Shown here: positions 53,459 through 64,000 of the stretch, piece by piece
Layout: each line of letters starts with the position of its first letter
Position numbering within the stretch: position 1 is the first letter of the stretch
Assembly (NCBI RefSeq): GCF_037975245.1
Contig: NC_092576.1
Coordinates: 29,366,611 to 29,430,610, forward strand
From: Apostichopus japonicus
Lineage: Eukaryota > Echinodermata > Holothuroidea > Aspidochirotida > Stichopodidae
DNA: 64,000 nt
Direction: 5' to 3'
Translations under genes and position numbers: made by a program
The notes under the pieces: model-generated
Told to the model about the DNA's origin: nothing
Database searches by the model: none
Seen by the model: the letters and a program-made list of their open reading frames with translations, nothing else

Positions 53459-54052
53459 GTCAGAAGCGTCAGGCAAACAACAATTGGGTTTGCCTATTCT
53501 TGAAATTATTACCACCAGGTTGGTTGTGCATTTAGATTTTATCCCTGAGGATGCAAAGTAAGGGTCACCCAACTCAAATATGGCCAGCAACCTACAGTAA
53601 TTATTTTTGGGGAGGGGGGAGAGGGGAGGTGCATTTCAAGAGGCTTTCCACCATCCAACTTATCACTGAAAACATTGAAGTAATTTTGAACACACCTAAC
53701 AGTGATAATAATCATAATAAGCTTATCTCATATAAGGCCTATCATTAATCCCATACTTCCTTTTGTTAAATTTGTGGAGTGTTGCTAGTCAGTGCTGCAT
53801 ACACTGTTTTTGGTTGTAATGTATGAACAGGGTCAAAATTCCTGATTTACAATAACCAAAACTGAAAAATACTCTTTCACATGAATGTTTTTATACATCA
53901 ATGGTTAAAAAATAACATTCCAATGATGATAACATGTCCATTGCATTGAAACCTAACAGGAATAGAACTAACTACACTTTAAAACTGTTTAAAATGTTCA
54001 ACTTGAAACTACTCTCAGTTAACATAGTTTTTTTTTTCTTCAGATTTTCTCT
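53459..54052. other. Region downstream of TSSC4
   Basis: AT-rich 3' flank of TSSC4. No gene seen; the polyadenylation site is not resolved. Confidence 0.5.
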
Positions 54053-54949
54053 TTAGTCATCCTGTTCTTCCTGTCGATGCCTGACGTTTCTTTTTCCTTT
54101 CCTCTTTTTGAACCCTACTACTGCTGCTGTTGGCGAATCGCTACAAACCACCACATTTTCCTCTGGGTTTGCTGCTTGGGATGTATCTGAATTGTCCTCT
54201 ACCTTAGGCAAGACATCAGGTGGTCGGTCACCTGTAACTTCATCCTCCAGGTGCTGTAAAGACAGAGTGACGCCAGACGAAGAATGTTCCTTTGTATCAT
54301 CGGTGGCACCTTGAGCAGGTCTGTGATCCTTTCGTCTGGCAACTTTCACTCCAAAGTTATATTCTTGCACTTTATGGACATCGCTGCAGCTCTCCTGCCT
54401 TTCGCTTACGTCGACCTTCACCTCCGGTTTCGAGAAGACTATTTTCTGACCGAGGTCGGCGGGGGCCAAGTCCTGATTCGTGCCCTCTCCCTCCTCTCGT
54501 CTTTGCTTCAACTGTCTGATCAGGTCGAATGCTACCCTGGAATTCTGGGTATTCCCACAGACCGATGTCTCCTCCAGAGAATATCTCTTCCACTTGGCAG
54601 GATTCTGCTCAAAGTCTGCTGTTTTATTATTCCTCCATTTGGAGTCCTCCCTCCTGGACCATGCTTTGGTTCTAAACTCTCTTCTGCGCGAGTAGGCGGA
54701 CCTATGGGAACGTCCTGGTGACCGAGGCCGTTTAAAGCCACCGTCGTCAAAATTGGAAACGACGTCGTCTCTTAATTCGCTAGAGTCTGCCTCTGCGTCC
54801 TGATCATCCTCTGATCTAACTGCGAGGTTAGACTGGTAAGACTTTTCAATATCGTCCAGAGATCCAAACACATCAACTTTTTTGGTCCTGAAATCGGCGG
54901 AATCACCTTTCAGATCGAAAGGTTTATCCAGCGACTCCGGCGCAGCCAT
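54053..54949 (-). CDS. TSSC4: TSSC4-like U5 snRNP assembly protein
   Basis: Single-exon ORF of 298 residues with a good start context (agtATGg) and a TAA stop. TSSC4 binds U5 snRNP and helps tri-snRNP assembly in the nucleus. Two blocks identify it: an N-terminal segment around residues 12-35 (LKGDSADFRTKKVDVFGSLD, matching the FxLRG-S-F--RS-DVFD-L pattern), and residues 114-150 with NPAKWKRYSLEE followed by SRVAFDLIRQLKQRREE (matching NPERWTKYSLEDV of vertebrates). Between them is an Arg/Ser-rich basic stretch (residues 73-108), and the C-terminus is basic (KKRKGKRNVRHR) then acidic. Human TSSC4 is about 329 residues, so length fits. Its orientation matches the P3H gene, 3.7 kb downstream, but co-regulation is not shown. 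Confidence 0.85.
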   Translation of the reverse strand: MAAPESLDKPFDLKGDSADFRTKKVDVFGSLDDIEKSYQSNLAVRSEDDQDAEADSSELRDDVVSNFDDGGFKRPRSPGRSHRSAYSRRREFRTKAWSRREDSKWRNNKTADFEQNPAKWKRYSLEETSVCGNTQNSRVAFDLIRQLKQRREEGEGTNQDLAPADLGQKIVFSKPEVKVDVSERQESCSDVHKVQEYNFGVKVARRKDHRPAQGATDDTKEHSSSGVTLSLQHLEDEVTGDRPPDVLPKVEDNSDTSQAANPEENVVVCSDSPTAAVVGFKKRKGKRNVRHRQEEQDD

Positions 54950-55479
54950 ACTGCTTGATGGAACTCTATGGGCAAAAAAAGAAAAAATGAAAGATATTGA
55001 AACTTGGGTAAAGATACCTTATACTAATGCACAGTTGACAATTTACTATACATTTTGAGCTGTAGCGCTTGGTACAGTAAGGCAGTGTGTAGGCAACCGC
55101 ACATGTAACCCTGGAAAGATTATGGGCCACTGTAGAGTTTTAAAGAGTATCAAAATTCCATCTCAGGACCTAGTCCTAGCTGAAGATGTTTTGCACTGGA
55201 ATTTCAGTGTAAATCTTACATTCCTTGCCGTAAAATATCCTTCTTGTGAATGCAATGGTTTTTTATATTTCTTACTGCCAAACCCTGACAACCATTCTGC
55301 TCAATTGAGGAGTTACTATCTTTCAACATAAAATTATGTGTTCCTGTAGGCTGTTACTATCATTTTATACATTTTAATATAATTTTGTATATATTTTACT
55401 TTTGGCATATATATTTTTACTTATTACTATCATTTCATTAATTTTCATATAATTTTGCATATATATTTGACTTTTTGCA

Positions 55480-57290
55480 AATATTAAATGTTCAGGAAGA
55501 TCTACTCGACCATATATCAATCCGCTTATAGCAATAGCACTGAGACTGCCCTTAATGCAGTCCACAACTATATTACATTGGAGCTTGATAACAACCAACA
55601 GGTTATTCGGTTCTATTGGATCTTTCATCAGCATTTGATACATTTTATTGAGTAAGCTTCATTCAAAGTACATGATAAAGGGATCTGCCTTTTGATGGTT
55701 CCAGTCTTGTCTCTCTGATTGTCACCAACATGTGAAAATTGGAAATGTTCTTTCTGCATCTCGTAAACTTGATTGTGGTGTACCACTAGGCTCATTACTT
55801 TTATCCTTGTATCCCGTTGAACTTATATTATACAGTACATGATATTATACGTCATCACAGATGTTAGTGTTGACTTTGTTTTCTCCTCTTCCTACAGGAT
55901 CACTGGTGGGGTTTTTGAGTAAGTTTTGGACAATCTATACTTAATCATCTTATTTGCTAAGGGCATCCATGGTCAGGCTCAGATTCCTATTGACTGCCTA
56001 AGGAAGCCTCTGCGTAGGAGTCGGAACATGCACGATATGCATTTCTGCCAATTGTATGCCAGTACCAATTGCTATAAGTATAGTTTTCTTCCAAATACAA
56101 TTAGGGATTGGAATAGTCTGCCTTCAGACCTCATTAGTAGTTCCAGTGGTTCTGTGAATCCTGTCACTCATATCAGTACTCGTGTCAGATTTAACTACAG
56201 TAATTACTCTCTTGGCGTGTGTGTGGTGAGATATTGTCCCTTTTTGCGGATGTGTCACCGTAACGAAGACGAATCAAGTGAACAATCAAGTGAGCATACA
56301 ATTGAACTTTCAATTGAACATTATGGTGAACATTGTTTAGTGAGTGAACATAGTAGTGTATATACAACTAGTGAGTGAATCATATTAGCATGTGTATAGA
56401 AACTGATCTGCAAGACTAGACAGCAGACTTTCCTACAAATACCTTCTTTAACAACAGTTTCATTAGTTTGCTGATGATACCAAGCTGTTTCTTTCCTTGT
56501 CTTTTCATGACGACAACTTACAAAATGCTTTCAGCAGAATGGAAGGTATGAAAGATCATAGCTGATTTACTTCAAACGATTTTCAAATTGAATTATGATA
56601 AAACTGAGTTTCTTGTTTGTCAATCAAAATATTGTGTTGTGAGATGAAACTACCCTCCACTTTCTGTGTGAAATGAGTCTGTACGTGTATCTTCTACAGT
56701 CAAGAACCTCAGTGCCTTTCTTTGAGATACATCTTTCTTTTAATAAGCATGTTGATGTTTGTCGCTCCACTAATTGAAAATTAAGAAACATTGGTCTAAT
56801 GAGGAAGTACGTCGATCAGAGATCATGTACAGTTCTTGTACATAACTTGTTAGGTGGAGTTCCTGAGTTCCAAATTCGGAAACTTCAAAAGATTCAAAAT
56901 ACTGCAGATTGAATAATCAAAGGAGCAAAGAGAAGTTGTCATACCACCCCAATTCTAAATTATCTTCACTGGCTTCCTATTGAAGTTCATATTACTCCTA
57001 CTTGCATTTCGTGCTCATGATTTACGTCAGCATGTGTGTCTTGCTAACCTTCTATCATCTTAACTTCCTGTACAAACGTTATGTTCCACCAATCATACCT
57101 CTGTGTGTACCTAAACCTTGTGTGAAGGCTTACGGATTGAAGTTTTATTTACTCTGCACGCAAAAGTCAAAGAGAAGGTATTGCGATTTGGTATCGAATA
57201 AGATTTGGAAGATAAGATGTTTGATTCTGTGTACTCGAACATTCAATACTAGGCCGCTGTCATCCATTACTCTGGATCTGATACTTAAAT
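55480..57290 (+). pseudogene. Decayed LINE reverse transcriptase (CR1/L2/Jockey type), interrupted
   Basis: RT remnants in shifting frames: TALNAVHNYITLELDNN and HVKIGNVLSASRKLDCGVP (about 55545-55790); then FADDTKLFLSLSFHDDNL (about 56468-56520), holding the ADD active-site motif; then GVPEFQIRKLQKIQNTA and LNYLHWLPIEVHI (about 56855-56990), the typical C-terminal section. Many stops and frameshifts. About 55880-56420 belongs to another LINE tail, inserted between the two halves. Confidence 0.7.
55926..56378 (+). pseudogene. LINE C-terminal tail, separate insertion
   Basis: 150-codon frame with RSRNMHDMHFCQLYASTNCY and FLPNTIRDWNSLPSDLI, the near-universal C-terminal signature of CR1/RTE-like reverse transcriptases (R-RN-HD--F, Y--SFFPRTI-DWN-LP). 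Its end is followed by a degenerate gtgaacat-rich run. It splits the older LINE at 55480-57290. Confidence 0.75.
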
Positions 57291-57389
57291 GATCTCGTTG
57301 GGATGAAGCTGTTTTTCCTCCCTTACTAAATAAAATGAAGACGGTAACGTTAACACCAGAGTGTCGCGTTTATTGTTGTCACCGTTCTT

Positions 57390-58040
57390 TACTGACAGGC
57401 TTACCCATTCCATCCCTCTCCCGTTTGGCCACGTCCCAACAAATATTCCTGGCTTTGCCAAGATGTCAGCAGGTCATGAACCGACGGAAATAGGGGGGAA
57501 GAGTTCAAGGAAGAGAGTATTGGATTGGTCCCAGGAAGCAGATGAAGCATTCAACTAGCTTAAAGAACATTTGTCAACTACCCCACTACTGGCATATCCG
57601 GTTTGTGGGTGGTTACGAGGATGTGCTGGTCATCACAGACGCATTCACAAAATTTGCTCAGTCGATACCTTGCAGAAACCAAACCACACCAGTTTTCCCA
57701 TTATGGAGTTCATTAGGATTACACTCCGATCAAGGTCGAAACTTCGAGAGTAATCTCATCAAAGAGGTGTGTAAACTCTACGGTAAAATGAAGACACGTT
57801 CCAAACCGTACTACCCACAAGGGGATGGGCAAACCAAAAGGTTTATTCGGACCCTCTGTGGAATGATCCGATCACTGGATCCAAAGAAAAGGAGAAACTG
57901 GCCTGAATTACTGACCCACATTGTATTCGTCTACAACTGCACATCACATAGAGTGACAGGTTTGTCACCATTTAAGATGTCATTTGGCCATGAGCTTTAC
58001 ACTCCCTTGGACCAAAAAACTGAGCAACAATAAGGAGGAC
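57390..58040 (+). pseudogene. Ty3/gypsy pol fragment with internal deletion
   Basis: A short RNase H entry piece (VLDWSQEADEAF, then LKEHLSTTPLLAYP in the next frame) joins directly to integrase core sequence (YEDVLVITDAFTKFAQSIPC, HSDQGRNFES, YYPQGDGQTKRFIRTL, VTGLSPFKMSFGHELY). RNase H proper and the HHCC finger are missing. The integrase part is a single open frame to TAA at 58031, but the E-bearing motif reads TKRF where ERF is usual, so the catalytic Glu is lost. Confidence 0.8.
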
Positions 58041-58575
58041 TGGATTGAAGATTTCGTACAGCGGCATAGTATTGAATGTTCGAGTAGAACATCTAATCTT
58101 CCAAATCTTATTTGATACCAAGTTGCAATACCTTCTCTTTTACTTGTGTTTAGATATATTTTCACTTTACTTCGTTCGTTTATTTGGAAAGTGGAAACCC
58201 ACGCTCGCAATATGGGATGCACCACGCTAGCGTGCCTTCCATTCAGCGTAGTGATACAGTTCGCTGATGGAACCTAAATATTTAATGTGCATGTATACTG
58301 TACAATGCCGTTACTACATTAACTGTGGTACGATACTATTATGTAGGGTGAAGAGGGTGTCCAGCAATTGGTCAATAGTGTGACCCCCTGGAGGATATAG
58401 AAGAAAAAGAAAAAGAGAAAAAAAAAGAGTTTTCTCTGCAGTCCCTGTAAAATAATTCTTTACTCAGTACACCTACAGTAACTTTTAAAGCAGAAAAACA
58501 GACGGAACGTACTTGATTAAACGATGCATACCTAATACAGTAACCTTCATTTTGTTTATTCATTTGTTTTAACAG
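58041..58575. other. Spacer before the BEN ORF
   Basis: AT-rich, with a purine-rich tract at 58395-58430. Might hold an upstream exon of the BEN gene, but none is recognisable. Confidence 0.5.
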
Positions 58576-59295
58576 ATTGCAACGAGGATAGCCATTGGGC
58601 CGGCAGCCCCAGGGGATGATGGAGGTCCGCCACAAGCAGAAGGGATGGCATATGGATGCGCGGATGCTGCCACAATGGCGCTTCAGTCAGCGGTATTGTC
58701 AGCCACAGCAGAGGGCAATCCCCCACCTTTGACGGATGAGTGGTCGAGGGCTACTCCAGCCTTTGGTTGCTCAGCCGTGTGCGACGGACGATTTGCAGAA
58801 TTAACCTTGAAGATGTTAGCGCAGTCCGAAGAACTTGCAGAGTTAAGGAAGAGAGTGGATGAGATGGAGAGGAAGCAAGGGTTAATTCAGCAGGCACCAA
58901 CAACTTCCCCAATGCCTGTACCTGCCACACCGCCACCAATTGAGCTATCCAGTGCAGTCGGCAATGCTCTACTTACTCTGTCTTCCTCGCCCGCACCCGC
59001 ACCACTGCAAGTGCAAGATAGCCCCATCCATGTTCTCCTGGCTAAATGTTGCCAGGATCGAAGGCAAATGGCAAAACTTTTGGTTGTACAATATTTTACG
59101 GCGGAAGAGCGAGTACATGGGAACACATCAGGGAAGCGTGGCAAGACCCAACTAGATCAACACCGCCTACAGAAAATAAGACAATCCATCTTTGACTTTG
59201 CACCGCTACCGACACATCAGGCAGAGGAAGCTGAGTGGGCACGATTGAAGACAACCATCGATCTCTTCAACAGGCACTACAGGCAGCAACTGTGA
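58576..59295 (+). CDS. BEN-domain protein with coiled coil, C-terminal exon
   Basis: Open frame from an AG acceptor (ttttaacag at 58575; a TAA precedes it in frame) through ATG at 58645 to TGA at 59293-59295. From the ATG it is 216 residues: an N-terminal low-complexity part, a predicted coiled coil at residues 55-80 (SEELAELRKRVDEMERKQG), a Pro-rich linker (82-122), and a C-terminal BEN-like domain at about 126-213 (HVLLAKCCQDRRQMAKLLV, QYFTAEERVHGNTSGKRGK, LDQHRLQKIRQSIFDF, WARLKTTIDLFNRHYR). BEN proteins in animals act as DNA-binding transcriptional regulators. GC content (about 53%) and lack of stops contrast with the decayed neighbours, suggesting selection or recent origin. Host gene or transposon passenger cannot be told. 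Confidence 0.7.
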   Translation: MATRIAIGPAAPGDDGGPPQAEGMAYGCADAATMALQSAVLSATAEGNPPPLTDEWSRATPAFGCSAVCDGRFAELTLKMLAQSEELAELRKRVDEMERKQGLIQQAPTTSPMPVPATPPPIELSSAVGNALLTLSSSPAPAPLQVQDSPIHVLLAKCCQDRRQMAKLLVVQYFTAEERVHGNTSGKRGKTQLDQHRLQKIRQSIFDFAPLPTHQAEEAEWARLKTTIDLFNRHYRQQL

Positions 59296-60371
59296 GAGAA
59301 GGCTAATGCGACAGTATATAACCTTATCTAGTTGTAATGTAACAATTTTCTGTGAGTTTAAACTGAACTTCAGCACAAATAGTATCTTTTTAGTTGTCTC
59401 CTACAGTAGTTACACAAAACAAGATCCATTTTATTCATTCTATATTTAAAGAATGTTGAACAATTTACTGTAGATAGAGCTTATTTTGAACGCATTTTAC
59501 GATTCCTCATACTGCCGATAAAAGTCTGTATCTTTCTTCCGTTTTCGAGTTATGAGTGATTTAAAGTTTACAAAGTATAAAAGGTGTTGCCTTAAAAAAT
59601 GTTTTTCAATTTACGAATAGCATGAGTGTGATTTTATTTAGTAGATCATATTGGTCAAGCTCCGAAATTGTACTGATATATAGCATGTACAGTACTTACA
59701 ATGCATTTTAAAATTCGATTTTAAGTTAATCTAAAGTTGCGTAATGTGCTCTGATGTCAGTCTATTTGGTTCAAAATAAATTTTCAAAAATTAAATCTTC
59801 TCTCAATACTTTTCAGTGTCTGTAGTAAAATCAGTTCATATGAAAATAACGATGTACGCTTACCTGTAGGTCTTTGTTTAAGCACGTAACCACCCACCCC
59901 CACCCCTCCACTTTCCCTCAAGCTTTGAAGTCGACCCTTGGATAACGCGCGTGGGAATTGCTGCGGGTGTGTTTGATGTTCCGACCATTTAACTATGTTA
60001 CATTCAAATGGCGCCGCGGCGTCTGCATTGCATTGTCAGGTCGTAACAACAAAATTAAATGGAAGTTTAAATCTATTAATTCACTGTTAACATTCTGGAT
60101 AACATCCACTAAATTTGTGTTCGGTCTGCAGATGTTTAATTCTTCACCTTATGGTGCCTTTATATTGTAAGATATTGCCGGTAAAGAAACAAATCTTTCA
60201 TCAATACTATATTATCGTTAGTGGATTGTAAACATTAAACACCGTTGCACTCGGAAAGGTACACAAGGTAATTATTTTGTTACAGGGAAAGTAGTAAAAC
60301 ATTAGGCTATATATATGTGAGGTGTTACATTGTTTTGCATCGAAGTTCGTGCGTGTTGCGATAATACTGTA
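59296..60371. other. 3' flank of the BEN ORF
   Basis: AT-rich, no gene recognised. A C-rich stretch lies near 59892-59912. Confidence 0.5.
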
Positions 60372-60700
60372 GACAACTTAGGCTAGGCCGCCTAGCAATG
60401 TACAGTAAGTTTAGAAGCGCATTGTCTTTAGTTCATCAACAGGCTGTAGGCCTGGTATCGTCTGGGCTAACTGACGCTATTGACTATAATTTTAACAATA
60501 GCGATCGATTTAATCCTCTCATGAATGGTCGGTCCCCAACTTGGGCTAAGCCGCTTAGCAATGTCAGTTCAGTGCAGTAGTTCTCTTAATTTATGAACAG
60601 ACTGTAGGCCTGGTATCGTCGGGATTGTCCGACGCTACCGACGGAAAATTTAACAATAGCGATCGATTAAACCTTTCATGAATGGTCGGTCTGCATCTTG
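60372..60700. repeat. Direct duplication of about 170 bp
   Basis: Blocks at about 60379-60540 and 60545-60700 share gctaggccgcctagcaatg / gctaagccgcttagcaatg, caggctgtaggcctggtatcg and aacaatagcgatcgatt. Two diverged copies. Confidence 0.85.
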
Positions 60701-60839
60701 AATTATCGTCAGGCTAAAACACCTGTACTTTTCGGGTAGAATTTTTAAAAATTTTAAATTGAAATTTATCGTACGGTATAGTCTGTATAGTCGTGTAGTG
60801 TCAACCTCGACGTAACACCACTGTAGTACCAAGCTCTGA

Positions 60840-61430
60840 ATATTCAAAACTTCACCTCACTACAACTCCACACACTGTCACAGGTGTTTCTCCTTCTGAA
60901 CTCCTAATGGGGAGGAAATTACGTTCAAGATTTGATCTGGTCCATCCGGACATTCAAAATAAGAGTCCTGTTAAAACAACAGAATCAGCAACAGCAACAT
61001 GACAAAACCTCGTAATTTCTGTGAGGGGGAAAAGGTGTACGTCCGTAACTTTGAGACAAGAGGCTCAAAGTGGCTCGCCGGAAACATTATTGAAGTGACA
61101 GGACCTGTATCATTCAAAATCAAACTTGATAATGACATAACCGTTAAACGACACCAAGATCAGATTACAAAGCATTCTGCAAACACCCCTGAGAATCCAA
61201 ACTTGACGACTGACCCGAAGCCGCATTTGATACCATGCCAATTGTTCAGGAGCTTGATGTCCAGTCAGGATACCGACGACGTTCATGATGATGCAGCAAT
61301 GTCAAACAAGACACCTCCTACTGCAATAATAAATGAGCGTACTCAGGAAGAAGGTCCCACGGGAGATTCTTCCACTAGAAAGGAATATCCTTCACGTAAC
61401 CGGAAGCCACCGGAATATTACAGCCGTTAA
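60840..61430 (+). pseudogene. Ty3/gypsy integrase C-terminus
   Basis: TTPHTVTGVSPSELLMGRKL and RSRFDLVHPDIQNK (about 60850-60960) pass with a frameshift into a frame from 60999: EGEKVYVRNFETRGSKWLAG, ITVKRHQDQI, and the C-terminal YPSRNRKPPEYYSR. This is the standard pol tail of K02A2.6-like gypsy elements. A polypurine run (aaggggggaggaa) at 61489-61500 is where a 3' LTR would start, but I cannot fix the LTR's far end. Confidence 0.8.
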
Positions 61431-62009
61431 ATGAATATACAGTACCTGCGTATGCTCCCTTTAACTCTTAAATTCACTGTTTTGACTAAGGGGGGAGGAA
61501 TATAGTAGATTCATAGTTTCATATGAATTGTTTGTTATTACACCAAACGGCTGAACCTCCCAGCCTACGCTATTGTGATATACGTCACCAGGCTTCATTC
61601 ATTCTTGTATATATCTCACCACTTGCCTTACAGTTATCCTATTGAATAGACGTGTGCTTAAACTGGCTACCTCAGTATAATTGTATTTTCTTGTGGTTCT
61701 CTCATTACCTGCTGTCACCCTTCTTTCTCTCCCCACTCTCAACCTTTCCCGCATGGTTACGACACGTAGTTGGAGTCATGGGGGCTGACATTTCTTTCTG
61801 CTCCATTAACTGATTTTTCAAGTATCTTCAACCGTTCTATTGGTTCTCTTGATTCATTAAGTACATTGATAAGGCTTCGTAAACGGATTGCGTAACAATG
61901 ATTGTTTTAAGAAACAATAGTTCATTAGATCTAAGAAATCACTAAAAGTTTATTCCTGCCATTAAACAATACAGAACCTCATTACAGTAGTTATTACCAA
62001 ATTTGCTTC

Positions 62010-63030
62010 TTGGTTGTTATTACTGCATTTAGCATTCACAGAAGAAAGATGGAAAACCTTAAGTTTACACTAAAACCCTGGGTACAAGCTCTAGATCCAG
62101 CTAGCGGTATATGGCTTACGGGTAGCGTTCAGGTTCAGCTGGCGAGAATCACTACCTTTTCTAGTATTGCACAGACAATTCTTGCACACTGTGGAAAAGA
62201 ATCCCAGTGCTGGGCTTCTACCCTACCTGCAGTCATGATGGCATACAGGCTATCTCCTGAAATTCATACCAGTAAATTTTCATCTTATTTTCTTCTATTT
62301 GGTAGGGAGATGCGTACACCTATTGATAATCAATTAACTCCTAAGGATAATATTACAGGAGATGATTAGTCGTATCTTGACACTGTCACACAGGATCTTG
62401 AGATGTTTCGTATCATAGCTAAAGAAAACATAGTGGCTGCTAGGGAAAAACAAAAAGCCCTGTATGATCAGAACACACATGTACCAGAGTATACCATTGG
62501 AGACAGGGCATGGCTTTATTGTAGGAAAGCTCCTCAAGGAATTTCAGCAAGATTGTTCTGTACATATTAAAGTGGACTGATCCTTTTTATATATGTGGTC
62601 CAAGCTTCCTGTGGTCCAAGCTTCTGAATTGCAAAGACAACAAAGAAGTCCAGTCATTGGTACTGTACTGTACATCATACAATAGGTTCCTAATTTACTT
62701 TGACCCTCATGACAGGCCCAATTTCACTCCAGACCCACTCCCTAATACTGAAGAGCTGTCTCCTGAAGATATTCAGTACAGTAAACACAATGCACCTCAG
62801 TCTAGCCTTAGCAGTAACAAAGGCTCAGGGAATGCTGAGAGTCACACCCAAATAACAAACATTCCTTTCAAGATTGCTAAGCATTTGTTTAAATGTCAAA
62901 AGATATAATGGGAAGTTGTATTATAAAGTGAAATGGGGAGACCATTCTGATACTACTTGGCAACTTCAGGAAAATATCTCTGGTTTCCTGAACGAGAATT
63001 TCACATCAGCAAAACACTAGACGGGAAAAA
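62010..63030 (+). pseudogene. Ty3/gypsy integrase with chromodomain, decayed
   Basis: Frame at 62190-62369 encodes CGKESQCWASTLPAVMMAYR and FLLFGREMRTPID; it continues in frame after a TAG (YLDTVTQDLEMFRIIAKENI, EYTIGDRAWLY). Further on, DPHDRPNFTPDP (62700-62740) and a chromodomain-like piece, LYYKVKWGDHSDTTWQLQEN (about 62908-62965), appear in other frames. The chromodomain marks a chromovirus-type lineage, different from the intact fragment at 39785. At least three disruptions. Confidence 0.78.
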
Positions 63031-63539
63031 GCGAAAAAGGCCCTGGCTGCAAAAACATAACTATTTCACAGCTGTTTAAGTACCTGTAAGTCGATTAATT
63101 GCCACCTGGGTTAAGTTCTTATATTCCTGTACACTTTTGTTTCTGTACAATTTATTTTCATTTGAAGTTCTTATATTCCTGTGTACTTTATTTCCTGTAT
63201 TATTTATTTTCAAAATTTTATTGACTTCTTATCACATTTCCTGTAGTATTCATGCTTACATGTATAGCTCATATTCATACTGTATTCTGGATTGTTTTTA
63301 TTACTTGCATTAATTTTCAATTGCTTCTCAATTTTCATTAAAGTAGTAATTCCACAATTTACATTGTTCTCATTTAATTATTTTGGTGTATTCTTCAGTT
63401 TGGGGATCAAACTTATATCGATTGGGGGCATATTATCACATAGATTCAGACCACTCTTTTATTCTCCTGGTCATCCTGGTCATTTTTGGAAATCTGAGGA
63501 GGTATACAGAAAGTTACTGTCAAATGAAGTACTGTTGAA
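63031..63539. other. Spacer between gypsy and LINE fragments
   Basis: AT-rich, with a duplicated agttcttatattcctgt motif (63112 and 63164). The hydrophobic open frame at 63292-63573 reflects T-richness. Confidence 0.5.
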
Positions 63540-64000
63540 AGGGTTGATAATGATAAATATCTTGAGATCATGATTGATAATCGTCTCGTCTGGCATGATC
63601 ACGTTGATATGTTAATGAAGAAACTGAATTCTAGGATGCATTGTCTGCGTATGATTAACAAGTTTAATATTAATAACAACATTCTTGCCATGTTCTATAA
63701 CTCTATTATTTGTGGTGTTTGGCAGTATAATTTGATTTCATGAGTAGGCAACGTCAGGAAGGAAGATGCACATCGTATTGATGTTCTGATCAGAGAGGCA
63801 AGTCGTATCATTGGGGATGGTCCGCCAACCTTGGCCTCGTCCTATCAACACCAACTGGGGGTTAAGTTGGAAAAGATCCTTCTTGATGAAGACCACCCAG
63901 TCCACGAGTTTCTGGATAGAGCGATCATCCCTAGAAGTGGTAGGATGAGGCTGCCGTTTTCTAGAACTACAGTAACAGACACCCCTCTTCCTTCATTCCA
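63540..64000 (+). pseudogene. LINE reverse transcriptase C-terminus, running off the right edge
   Basis: VDNDKYLEIMIDNRLVWHDH, then VDMLMKKLNSRMHCLRMINK and ILAMFYNSIICGVWQYNLI, a TGA at 63740, and in the same frame NVRKEDAHRIDVLIREASRI and HPVHEFLDRAIIPRSGRM. This is the region after the RT fingers/palm in CR1/Jockey-type LINEs. One in-frame stop in otherwise open sequence suggests moderate age. The end lies beyond base 64000. Confidence 0.8.

Noticed and set aside
54284-54721. 145-codon plus-strand frame
   Set aside because: Antisense shadow of TSSC4, which has the better start and clear family motifs.
57390-61430. One gypsy element split by the BEN region
   Set aside because: The two gypsy pieces overlap in the integrase region rather than abutting, so they come from different insertions.

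Overview
This is animal nuclear DNA, not microbial. It holds spliced genes with GT/AG introns of up to about 21 kb, no operons, and dense DNA transposons, LTR retrotransposons, LINEs and minisatellites. A collagen prolyl 3-hydroxylase plus Ty3/gypsy and MULE/ZSWIM relics fits a marine invertebrate deuterostome. An echinoderm is my best guess, but nothing in the window proves it.

Two host genes are clear, both on the minus strand. The main one is a leprecan-family prolyl 3-hydroxylase (P3H). I reconstructed ten coding exons between 50374 and 1257. All ten join in phase and give 820 codons: a signal peptide, four CxxxC motifs in a TPR-like half, a long Asp/Glu-rich insert encoded partly by GAT triplets, and the start of the Fe(II)/2-oxoglutarate dioxygenase domain with its HxD motif. 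The last exon(s), with the distal His, the Arg and any ER-retention tail, lie to the left of base 1. The second gene, at 54949-54053, is a single-exon TSSC4-like gene (U5 snRNP assembly factor).

Almost everything else is repeats. From left to right: a 64-bp satellite (1-470) and a 45-bp minisatellite (about 600-1250) that stops 6 bp from a P3H splice donor; a TA-flanked transposon (2178-3919); tandem part-copies of P3H exon 8 (5263-5543); a possible U2-snRNA-derived SINE (8229-8416); a PIF/Harbinger-like element (11161-13537); two small TIR elements (15157-15496, 15758-16144); a 4.9-kb TA-flanked element carrying a BEN-domain exon (21383-26281) with another repeat nested inside; decayed gypsy gag/protease (30560-31915); a retroelement ORF1 (33136-33831); a 2-kb repeat rich in AGGTCA half-sites (34695-36681); a MULE/ZSWIM-like pseudogene (38071-46975) broken by frameshifts, a 125-bp tandem array, a gypsy pol+LTR fragment (39785-44924) and a TA-flanked MITE (45610-46808); a gypsy gag scrap (49026-49270); two minisatellite regions between the genes; and, right of TSSC4, LINE and gypsy fragments around a BEN-domain/coiled-coil ORF (58576-59295).

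The genes are not a pathway. P3H would act in the ER on procollagen and TSSC4 in the nucleus on the spliceosome. The main interest is how repeats relate to P3H exons: three of its ten exons have tandem sequence at the splice boundary, and one intron can be read through to give a short CRTAP-like protein. The other interest is the two unrelated-looking BEN-domain ORFs, one of them inside a transposon with intact ends.
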